64,000 nucleotides of DNA from Streptomyces wuyuanensis. GTDB lineage: Bacteria > Actinomycetota > Actinomycetes > Streptomycetales > Streptomycetaceae. Location of the stretch: contig NZ_FNHI01000004.1 in NCBI RefSeq assembly GCF_900103455.1, positions 1 to 64,000 on the forward strand, read 5' to 3'. This document shows positions 34,695 to 41,847 of the stretch, in pieces. How positions within the stretch are numbered: the first letter of the stretch is position 1; each line of letters opens with the position of its first letter. The notes beneath the pieces are model-generated. The model did no database searches and had not been told where the DNA came from. It saw only the letters and a program-made list of their open reading frames with translations. The translations under genes were made by a program, and so were the position numbers.

Positions 34695-35738
34695 TCAGGG
34701 CTTGACGAGCACCTTCAGGGCCGTGCGCCCGTCCATGGCCCGGTAGCCCTCGGGGACGCCGTCCAGGCCGACCGTCATGTCGAAGACGGGCGACGGGTCG
34801 ACAGTGCCGTCCAGGACGTCCGGGAGCAGTTCGGGGATGTAGGCGCGGACCGGCGCGACCCCGCCGCGCAGCGCGATGTTGCGGTCGAACATCACACCGA
34901 GGTCGAGTCCGGTGCCGCTGCCGTGCGGGACGCCGACGTAGCCGACGGCGCCGCCGTCCCGGGTGATGCCGACGGCGGTGCGCATCGACTCCTCCGTGCC
35001 GACCGCCTCGATCACTGCGTGCGCGCCGTGACCGCCGGTCAGCTCGCGCACGGCCGCGACGGCCTCGTCGCCGCGCGCGGCGACGACGTCCGTGGCGCCG
35101 AAGGTGCGGGCGATGTCGGTGCGGACGCGGTGGCGGCCGAGGGCGATGATCCGCTCGGCACCGAGCCGCCGGGCGGCGAGGACGCCGCACAGCCCGACCG
35201 CGCCGTCGCCGACGACCGCGACCGTGCTGCCCTTGGTGACGCCCGCGCCGAGTGCGGCGTGGTGGCCCGTGCCCAGGACGTCGGAGAGCGCGAGGAGCGC
35301 GGTCAGCAGCCGTTCGTCGGAGAGCGCCGCGGCGGGGAGCCCGACCAGCGTGGCGTCCGCGAACGGGACGCGCACTGCCTCGCCCTGGCCGCCGTCGCTG
35401 CCGGGCGATCCCCAGAAGCCGCCCTGCGGGCAGGACGTCTGCAGCCCCTCCACGCAGAACTCGCAGGTGCCGTCGGACCAGACGAAGGGCGCGACGACGA
35501 GGTCGCCGGGGGCGAAGCCGGTCACCTGGTGGCCGGCCTCCTCGACGACGCCCAGGAACTCGTGGCCGATGCGCTGGCCGGGCTGCCGCTCGGCCTCGCC
35601 GCGGTAGGCCCAGAGGTCGCTGCCGCAGATGCAGGCACGCACCACGCGCACCACCGCGTCGGTAGGTTCCCGGACACGGGCGTCGGGCACCTCCTCCACC
35701 CGCAGGTCGAACGGGGCGTGGATGGTGGTGGCGCGCAT
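34695..35738 (-). CDS. Zinc-dependent alcohol dehydrogenase family protein
   Basis: This 347-residue medium-chain dehydrogenase has the catalytic zinc set (ACICGSDLWAYRG, GHEFLGVVEE), a reduced structural zinc site (CEFCVEGLQTSC, C-x2-C-x7-C), and the NAD(P) fold motif VAVVGDGAVGLCGVLAARRLGA. The FWGSPGSDGGQGEAVRVPFAD insert is typical of a widespread actinobacterial subgroup with unknown substrate. The start is ATG at 35738 after GAGGATCC. It is third in a leftward operon, 20 bp after the lysoplasmalogenase gene, so it may act on a long-chain aldehyde made by those enzymes; this is inference. Confidence 0.9.
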   Translation of the reverse strand: MRATTIHAPFDLRVEEVPDARVREPTDAVVRVVRACICGSDLWAYRGEAERQPGQRIGHEFLGVVEEAGHQVTGFAPGDLVVAPFVWSDGTCEFCVEGLQTSCPQGGFWGSPGSDGGQGEAVRVPFADATLVGLPAAALSDERLLTALLALSDVLGTGHHAALGAGVTKGSTVAVVGDGAVGLCGVLAARRLGAERIIALGRHRVRTDIARTFGATDVVAARGDEAVAAVRELTGGHGAHAVIEAVGTEESMRTAVGITRDGGAVGYVGVPHGSGTGLDLGVMFDRNIALRGGVAPVRAYIPELLPDVLDGTVDPSPVFDMTVGLDGVPEGYRAMDGRTALKVLVKP

Positions 35739-35758
35739 GTCGGGCGGATCCTCGCTGC

Positions 35759-36451
35759 TCAGACGTCGGTACGCGCCTCACCGTACGCCCGGTCCCCGGC
35801 GGACGCCCGCCCGAGGGCACCCAGCGTGAGCAGGCACTGGGCCGCGGCATAGGTGAGCATGATCCAGAAGTCGGCGGCCGGGAGCCGCGGCCAGGCGGCG
35901 AGGCCGGTGGCGATGAGCATGTCCGAGAGCAGGAAGAGCGCCCCGCCGAGGCCCGCGAGGGCGCCCGCGGCACTCGACCGGTACGCCATGGCCGTGAGCA
36001 GAAGCGAGTACGCGGCGACGGGCAGGCGCAGTCCCGCGGGGAGGTCCGGCCACAGCGCCACGAGGGCACCGGCGAGGACGACGGCGTACCCGGCACCGAG
36101 CAGCGGACTGGTCCGCCCGCGTCCGAACAGCGTGAGATAGCAGCAGTGCCCGGCGGCGAACGCCGCCATGCCCAGGAGGAACGCCAGGTCCGCTCCGGCC
36201 ATCAGGAGCACGTCGCCGACCCAGCCGAACAGCAGCGCGGCGACCAGGGTCCGCGGACCGCCCCGGGCCGCCGCGTACGCCGCGAGCAGCGGCATGAGCA
36301 GCGGCTTCGCGACGAGGTGCCCGGTTTCCCAGCCGACGAGGAGGGAGGCGAGGTCGAGCAGGACGGCCGCCGCGAAGGCGGCCGGCAGCAGCCGCACCGC
36401 CCGGGCCGTCGGCCGGACAAGGCCGCCGAGCGCGCGGCCGGCAGTGCTCAC
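35759..36451 (-). CDS. YhhN-type lysoplasmalogenase family membrane protein
   Basis: This 230-residue protein has about eight membrane helices and YhhN hallmarks: HLVAKPLLMPLLAAY, the paired acidic motif FGWVGDVLLM and the later FLLSDMLIA. Family members such as TMEM86 hydrolyse the vinyl-ether bond of lysoplasmalogens to give a fatty aldehyde and a glycerophospho headgroup. The start is GTG at 36451, overlapping the preceding gene's stop by four bases (GTGA). Actinobacterial plasmalogens are poorly studied, so the lipid target is open. Confidence 0.88.
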   Translation of the reverse strand: MSTAGRALGGLVRPTARAVRLLPAAFAAAVLLDLASLLVGWETGHLVAKPLLMPLLAAYAAARGGPRTLVAALLFGWVGDVLLMAGADLAFLLGMAAFAAGHCCYLTLFGRGRTSPLLGAGYAVVLAGALVALWPDLPAGLRLPVAAYSLLLTAMAYRSSAAGALAGLGGALFLLSDMLIATGLAAWPRLPAADFWIMLTYAAAQCLLTLGALGRASAGDRAYGEARTDV

Positions 36452-37380
36452 GCGAGGCGCTCCGCGGCGGCGGGGGCACCGGCCGTGCCCGCGGGTCCGG
36501 GGGCGCCGGCGGGTCCCGGAGCGGTGGCGGCAGCCACCGGGGCGGCGCCCTGCGGCTGCCAGCCGGGCCCGCGGAACAACCGCCCGGCCCGCTCGCGCCA
36601 GTCGGCCGCCGACCGTACGTCACGGACGATCGCCACGTACTCGTGCGTGGCGACCCGCAGCGGGTTGTACGTCGCGATGTTCTTGGTCAGCCCGTACACG
36701 GGCCGCTCGGTCTCGGCCGCGAAGGACCCGAAGAGCCGGTCCCAGAGGATGAGGATCCCGCCGAAGTTCCGGTCCAGGTAGCCGCCTTGGGAAGCGTGGT
36801 GCACCCGGTGGTGGGACGGGGTGTTGAGCACGTACTCGACGGGGCGCGGCAGTTTGCCGACCCGTTCGGTGTGGATCCAGAACTGGTAGACGAGATTCAC
36901 GGAGGAGCAGAACGCCAGGGCGGCCGGGTGCACTCCGCACGCGATCATCGGGAGGTAGAACGGCCATGAGCTGAAGGCGGTCCACGGCTGGCGCAGCGCG
37001 GTGCTGAGGTTGAACTTCCGGCTGGAGTGGTGGACGACGTGGCAGGCCCACAGAACGCGGATGACGTGGTGGCCGCGGTGGGACCAGTAGTAGCAGAAGT
37101 CCTGTGCGAGCAGCATCAGCAGCACGGTCCACCACAGGACGGGCACCCGCAGCGGCGTGAGTTCGTACACGGCGGTGTGGATCGCGACGACGGGGATCTT
37201 CCACAGCAGGTCGAAGAACAGGCTGCCGAGTCCCATGCCGATGCTGGTGGCGGCGTCGCGTGCCTCGTAACCGGCGGCCTCGTCGTCGGGATGGAGCCGG
37301 TAGCTCACCATCTCCACGACGGTGAGCAGGACGAAGGCCGGGATCGACCACAGCACGACATCGGGCAGGTTGGACGGCAT
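36448..37380 (-). CDS. Fatty acid hydroxylase/sterol desaturase family protein
   Basis: This 310-residue membrane protein carries the di-iron histidine boxes of the superfamily: FCYYWSHRGHH, HVVHHSSRKFNLS, and NTPSHHRVHHASQGGYLDRNFGG. About four helices place the metal site at the cytoplasmic face. Relatives include sterol oxidases, carotenoid hydroxylases and alkylglycerol monooxygenase, which cleaves ether lipids. The start is ATG at 37380; longer frames are not family-like. The C-terminal 40 residues are Ala/Pro/Gly rich. It is first in an operon with lysoplasmalogenase and dehydrogenase genes. Confidence 0.9.
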   Translation of the reverse strand: MPSNLPDVVLWSIPAFVLLTVVEMVSYRLHPDDEAAGYEARDAATSIGMGLGSLFFDLLWKIPVVAIHTAVYELTPLRVPVLWWTVLLMLLAQDFCYYWSHRGHHVIRVLWACHVVHHSSRKFNLSTALRQPWTAFSSWPFYLPMIACGVHPAALAFCSSVNLVYQFWIHTERVGKLPRPVEYVLNTPSHHRVHHASQGGYLDRNFGGILILWDRLFGSFAAETERPVYGLTKNIATYNPLRVATHEYVAIVRDVRSAADWRERAGRLFRGPGWQPQGAAPVAAATAPGPAGAPGPAGTAGAPAAAERLA

Positions 37381-37590
37381 GCGGGCACCGTAGAGGCGGG
37401 TGCGGCGGCTCGGCCAGATGGTGTTACCGACAAGTTTGTGAGACGGGTTGTCAGGAAGTTTTGGCGACTTCCGCCAACCGGCCCCGGGGGGGGCGGACGC
37501 GCGGCGCGGAGGCCGGAGCGGCCGGGTGGGGGCCGGACGGCGGGCCCGGTGCCGCACCGTACGCCCGCCGGGACCGCGGGGCAGCAGCGC

Positions 37591-38304
37591 TCAGATCCCC
37601 GCAGCGCCCAGCAGCGAGCCCGCCGCGTACGTCACTCCCATCGCCAGCGCGCCCCCGCACACGTTGCGCACCATCGCCCGCCCGGCCGGTGCCACACCGA
37701 GGCGGGCGCTCCACCAGCCGGTGAAGGCGAGGGCGACCAGCACCGACACGACGGTCACCGGCAGCCGGGCGGTGGACGGCGGCAGGACGATGGCCAGCAG
37801 GGGCAGCAGCGCGCCCACGGTGAAGGCCAGGAAGCTGGCGCCGGCCGCGTGCCAGGGGTTGGCGAGCTCGTCGGGGTTGATACCGAGTTCGACCCGGGCG
37901 TGGGCGCGCAGCGCGTCGCGTGCGGTGAGCTGTTCCGCGGCCGCACGGGCGACCTCGCGGGAGAGGCCGCGGGCGGCCAGGAGGGCCGTCAGTTCGTCGA
38001 GTTCGGCCGCGGGCTGCTCCCTGAGCTCGCGCTTCTCCAGGGCCAGTGCCGCCTTCTCCGAGTCGCGCTGGGTCGAGACCGAGACGTACTCGCCGGCGGC
38101 CATCGACATGGATCCGGCGAGCAGTCCCGCGAGTCCGGCCGTGAGCAGCGTCGCGCGGTCGCCGGTCGCACCCGCCACGCCCACGACGATGCCGGCGGTC
38201 GACACGATGCCGTCGTTGGCGCCGAGGACCGCGGCGCGGAGCCAGTTGAGACGGGTGCCCATGGATGCGCCGTGGGGCTCGTGGTGGGGTGTCGGTTGCG
38301 TCAC
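37591..38304 (-). CDS. VIT1/CCC1-family metal transporter
   Basis: This 237-residue protein has five predicted membrane helices and the family motifs LRAAVLGANDGIVSTAGIVVGVAGA and AAGEYVSVSTQRDSEKAALA, plus a helical cytosolic metal-binding segment rich in Glu. Plant and yeast relatives move Fe2+ or Mn2+ into vacuoles; bacterial ones probably export or buffer iron or manganese. The start is GTG at 38304; ATG 38262 is possible because both have weak ribosome sites. A TetR-family gene is divergent. Confidence 0.9.
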   Translation of the reverse strand: MTQPTPHHEPHGASMGTRLNWLRAAVLGANDGIVSTAGIVVGVAGATGDRATLLTAGLAGLLAGSMSMAAGEYVSVSTQRDSEKAALALEKRELREQPAAELDELTALLAARGLSREVARAAAEQLTARDALRAHARVELGINPDELANPWHAAGASFLAFTVGALLPLLAIVLPPSTARLPVTVVSVLVALAFTGWWSARLGVAPAGRAMVRNVCGGALAMGVTYAAGSLLGAAGI

Positions 38305-38398
38305 GCCGGGAGGGTCTCACTCCGGGCGCCGCGGGCGCAGCCGCCACACGCGCGTGAAGGCGGGGCAGTCACGCGGGACACAGACCGGAGCACCTGCC

Positions 38399-38460
38399 TG
38401 TAACGCAGTTACACCGTCGGCCGATGAAGAGCGAAGAGGCAGTTGTGCAACGTAGTTGAC
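38399..38460. promoter_or_regulatory. Two related dyads, putative TetR operators
   Basis: TGTAACGCAGTTACA (38399-38413) is a perfect 6-3-6 palindrome. A related TGCAACGTAGTTGAC (38446-38460, 10 of 15 matches) lies 47 bp on, just before the TetR start. They fall in the divergent VIT1/TetR promoter region and are good candidates for autoregulation. Confidence 0.55.
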
Positions 38461-38476
38461 CGAAGCTGGGGGTTTC

Positions 38477-39103
38477 ATGTCACGTACCGCACTGACCCGC
38501 GAGGAGGTGCTGGAGGCCGCGGACGACCTCGTGAAACAGCACGGTCCCGACGCACTCACCATGCGGGGGCTCGCCGCCCGGCTCGGTACGGCCGTGACGT
38601 CCATCTACTGGCACGTCGGCAATCGCGAGTCGCTGCTCGACGCGCTCGTCGAGCGGACGGTGGAGGAGATGGGGGCGATACAGCCGACCGGCCGCACCCC
38701 GGCCACCCGGATCGTCTCGGTCGCCCGGCGGCTGCGCGGCGAGCTGCACGCCCGGCCCCATCTGATCGCCGTGGTCCATGAACGCGGCCTGACCGAGCGG
38801 GTGTTCCTGCCCGCGCAGCGCGCGCTCGTACGCGAGGTGCACAGCGCCGGGCTGCGGGGAGCGCGCGCCGCCGAGGCGGTCCGCGCGGTGCAGTTCCAGG
38901 TGGTCGGTTTCGTCCTGGTCGAGTGTGCCCGCGAACTGGCGCCGGCGCAGGCGACCGGGCGGGAGCGGCCGGGGAAGACCGTGAGCGCGAGGAAGGACCC
39001 GGCCCTGGCCCGTGCGCTGGCGCGCCCCGTGGACCCCGAGCGGTTGTTCACCGCGTCCGTCAGGGCGCTGGTGAAGTCCCTGCTGGCCCAGGGGAACAAC
39101 TGA
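38477..39103 (+). CDS. TetR/AcrR-family transcriptional regulator
   Basis: This 208-residue protein has an N-terminal TetR helix-turn-helix (LTREEVLEAADDLVKQHGPDALTMRGLAARLGTAVTSIYWHVGNRESLLDALVE) and a helical ligand-binding C-terminal domain. The start is ATG at 38477 after GGGGG. The nearby dyads suggest self-repression; the divergent VIT1 gene may be a second target. The ligand is unknown. Confidence 0.92.
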   Translation: MSRTALTREEVLEAADDLVKQHGPDALTMRGLAARLGTAVTSIYWHVGNRESLLDALVERTVEEMGAIQPTGRTPATRIVSVARRLRGELHARPHLIAVVHERGLTERVFLPAQRALVREVHSAGLRGARAAEAVRAVQFQVVGFVLVECARELAPAQATGRERPGKTVSARKDPALARALARPVDPERLFTASVRALVKSLLAQGNN

Positions 39104-39305
39104 GGGAGGGGGAGCCGGTGCACCGCCTCGTCACGGAATTCCGGACGTATCAGGCAAGATCCGCATCAGTCGGCCGTGGTGAATTCCGCCGTTTCCGTAC
39201 GGGACTGACGGGGCCCCAGACATGCGCCCCGCCGGACGGGCGCCGGGCCCGGCGGCACACGGTCCGGATCGGCCGTGTCAGTGGCGGCCCGTAAGCTCTG
39301 TGACC

Positions 39306-40283
39306 ATGCTCGACGACCGTACGACAGCAGCAGCGTGGCCGGCCGCGTATCCACAGGGGTACGCGGTCGTCGACGTGGAGACCACCGGACTCGCCCGTGA
39401 CGACCGGATAGTGTCGGCTGCCGTCTACCGCCTGGACGCACAGGGAAACGTCGAGGACCACTGGTACTCCCTGGTCAACCCGGAGCGGGATCCCGGTCCG
39501 GTGTGGATCCACGGGCTGACGAGCGACATGCTGGAGGGCGCGCCGCTCTTCGGCGACATCGCCCGTGAGTTCGCGCACCGGCTGGACGGCCGGGTGCTCG
39601 TCGCGCACAACGCCGTATTCGACTGGTCCATGATCGCCAGGGAGTACGCACGGGCGGAGCACGTCGCGCCCGTGCGCCAGCGGCTGTGCACGATCGCGCT
39701 GTCCAAGGAGCTGTCGCTGCCGCTGCCCAACCACAAGCTGGAGTCGCTCGCGGCGCACTTCGGCGTCGTCCAGCGTCATGCGCACAACGCCCTGGACGAT
39801 GCCCGGGTGCTGGCCGAGGCCTTCCGGCCGAGCCTGCACACGGCGGCCGAACGCGGCGTGCGGCTGCCGCTGCTGGAGTGCCGTCCGCTCACGGAGTGGT
39901 CCACCGCGCCCTCCGCGCCGCGGATCGGGCGGCAGGCGTCGGGGTCCTCGTACCGGCCGAACGGCTGGCGCCCGGCACGCAAGCGGCCACCGTGCCCGCA
40001 CCCGAACCCGGGTCGCTACGAAGCGGACAAGCCACTCAAACAGGGCATGCGGGTGGCCTTTTCGGGTGACACCTCGGTGGAGCGGGAGCTGCTGGAGGAC
40101 CGTGCTGTCGAGGCGGGTCTCCATGTCGCGACGAGCGTCTCGCGGCTGACGAGCCTCCTCGTGACCAACGACCCGGACGCGCCCACGTCGAAGACGGTCC
40201 GGGCGAAGTCGTACGGGACGCCCATCATCGACGAGGCCGCGTTCACCCAGCTGCTCAGGGACGTGGCCCCGGCCGGGGAGTGA
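39306..40283 (+). CDS. DEDDh 3'-5' exonuclease with C-terminal BRCT domain
   Basis: This 325-residue protein has an exonuclease domain like DNA polymerase III epsilon (about 18-180: DVETTGLARDDRIVSAA, VWIHGLTSDML, VLVAHNAVFDWSMI, and HNALDDARVLAEAF with the DEDDh His/Asp) and a BRCT domain (about 250-320: GMRVAFSGDTSVERELLEDRAVEAGLHV...TSKTVRAKSYGTPIIDEAAFTQLL). A basic Pro/Arg linker joins them. It probably trims DNA in repair. The start is ATG at 39306. Confidence 0.92.
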   Translation: MLDDRTTAAAWPAAYPQGYAVVDVETTGLARDDRIVSAAVYRLDAQGNVEDHWYSLVNPERDPGPVWIHGLTSDMLEGAPLFGDIAREFAHRLDGRVLVAHNAVFDWSMIAREYARAEHVAPVRQRLCTIALSKELSLPLPNHKLESLAAHFGVVQRHAHNALDDARVLAEAFRPSLHTAAERGVRLPLLECRPLTEWSTAPSAPRIGRQASGSSYRPNGWRPARKRPPCPHPNPGRYEADKPLKQGMRVAFSGDTSVERELLEDRAVEAGLHVATSVSRLTSLLVTNDPDAPTSKTVRAKSYGTPIIDEAAFTQLLRDVAPAGE

Positions 40284-40446
40284 CGCCTCGCCGACGCCCC
40301 CGCCGGTCTCGCTCACGGCCTCTCTCCCGGCCGGGCCCCGGCCGGGCGACGCGCGGCCCGGTGCGCGTGCGCCGGTCGGGTGCAGCCGCCCCGACCCGCC
40401 CGGAGGGATCTTGCTCCGGTCCGCCGCCCTCCGGACCATGCGGCGC

Positions 40447-40680
40447 ATGGCACGTTGCGAGGTCTGCGGAAACGACTACGGCATGTCCTTCGAGGTGCAC
40501 GCGCAGGGCGCGGTGCACGTCTTCGACTGCTTCTCCTGCGCCATCCACCGGATGGCCCCCATCTGCGAGCACTGCAGGGTCCAGATCATCGGCCAGGGCG
40601 TCGAGGTCCAGGGCCACTGGTACTGCGGCGGGCACTGCGCCCGCGCCGAGGGGAGGACGGGCATCGTCGACAAGGTGTGA
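40447..40680 (+). CDS. Small LIM-like zinc-binding protein, 77 aa
   Basis: The protein has eight cysteines at 4, 7, 28, 31, 40, 43, 60 and 64, arranged as three CxxC pairs and one CxxxC, with several nearby His. This spacing suggests two treble-clef or LIM-like zinc sites. I recall an actinobacterial family of this length sometimes labelled prokaryotic metallothionein, but no reaction is known. The start is ATG at 40447; ATG 40438 is an alternative with no better ribosome site. No operon partner is obvious. Confidence 0.75.
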   Translation: MARCEVCGNDYGMSFEVHAQGAVHVFDCFSCAIHRMAPICEHCRVQIIGQGVEVQGHWYCGGHCARAEGRTGIVDKV

Positions 40681-40761
40681 CGCGGCCGGTTCCCCGGCCC
40701 CGCAGCACTCCCCCGCCCGCCCGGCACGATCCCGGGCCACGCCCGGGACCCTGCTGCCCGG

Positions 40762-40794
40762 CACCCCACGACCGAGTTGTACGGTCGTGGGGTG
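40762..40794 (+). promoter_or_regulatory. Perfect 13-bp hairpin enclosing the SURF1 start codon
   Basis: CACCCCACGACCG (40762-40774) pairs perfectly with CGGTCGTGGGGTG (40782-40794) around AGTTGTA. The last three bases of the 3' arm are the GTG start of the SURF1 gene, and the loop contains an in-frame TTG (40777). Confidence 0.6.
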
Positions 40795-41595
40795 TACCGC
40801 TTCCTGTTGTCCCGGCAGTGGGTGATCCTCACCCTCGTCAGCCTCGTCCTCATTCCCGTGATGGTCGAGCTGGGCTTCTGGCAGATGCACCGGCACGAGC
40901 GCCGCGTCGCGCAGAACGAGCTGATCGCGGACAACCTCGCCGCACGGCCTGTCCCCGTCACCGAGCTGACCTCCCCGGGACACACCGTCCCGCGCGCGGA
41001 CTACTGGCGGCACGTCACGGCCACGGGCACGTACGACACCGCCCACGAGGTCGTCGTACGCCGCCGCACCGACAACGACGAGCGGGTCGGGGTGCACGTC
41101 GTCACCCCGCTGGTCCTCGCCGACGGCCGTGCCGTCCTGGTCAACCGCGGCTGGGTGCCCGCGGCGGCCGACCAGACCGCCTACCCGGCCGTGCCCCCCG
41201 CGCCGAAGGGCGAGGTCACCGTCACGGGCCGGCTGATGGCCGACGAGACCACCGGCGCGAGCGGGATCAAGGACCTCAGCGGGCTGCCTCCGCGTCAGAT
41301 CATGCTGATCGACAGCGCGCAGCAGGCCAAGGGCCTGGGCCGGCCGGTGCTCGGCGGCTACCTCCAGCAGACCTCCCCGGAGCCGGCCGGCGGCACCCCC
41401 GAGCTGATCGCGGAACCCGACCACGACTCCATCGGCGCGCACATGGCGTACGCGGTGCAGTGGTGGTTGTTCGCGGCCGGTGTCCCGGTGGGCTGGGTCG
41501 TCCTCGTACGCCGCGAGAAGCGCGACCGGGCCTCGGCGGCCGTCGCGCCCGCCGCCGAGGAGACGCCCGCGACGGCGGGCGCGGCGGCAGGCTGA
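40792..41595 (+). CDS. SURF1-family cytochrome oxidase assembly protein
   Basis: SURF1 proteins help insert heme a into cytochrome c oxidase. The 267-residue protein has an N-terminal helix (VILTLVSLVLIPVMVELGFWQMHRHERR), an extracytoplasmic beta domain (about 55-215, with VNRGWVP), and a C-terminal helix (YAVQWWLFAAGVPVGWVVLVRREKRD). This two-helix layout is family-standard. The start is taken as GTG 40792, giving MYRFLLSRQW, the usual actinobacterial N-terminus; TTG 40777 in frame is an alternative. The start codon is within a strong hairpin. Confidence 0.9.
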   Translation: MYRFLLSRQWVILTLVSLVLIPVMVELGFWQMHRHERRVAQNELIADNLAARPVPVTELTSPGHTVPRADYWRHVTATGTYDTAHEVVVRRRTDNDERVGVHVVTPLVLADGRAVLVNRGWVPAAADQTAYPAVPPAPKGEVTVTGRLMADETTGASGIKDLSGLPPRQIMLIDSAQQAKGLGRPVLGGYLQQTSPEPAGGTPELIAEPDHDSIGAHMAYAVQWWLFAAGVPVGWVVLVRREKRDRASAAVAPAAEETPATAGAAAG

Positions 41596-41847
41596 CCCTC
41601 CGGGCCCGGTCCGACGGACATGGTCGACCCGGGCTGCGGCAACCCGACGGACCCGGCCGGGACACCCGCGGTCCGGCCCGCCCGGCGGCCGAGTGCCGCA
41701 CCCCTCGCGGCCGACGCGAGCCCCTCCCTCACGACAGCCCGCCGATCCCCCGCACGAGCCCCGGGCCGGCTCGGCTCCGCGACGGCCGTCGCGCACGTGG
41801 GCAACGCAACCGCTTAGGCGGCCGCAGGCGAGGGAAAACGGCATGTC

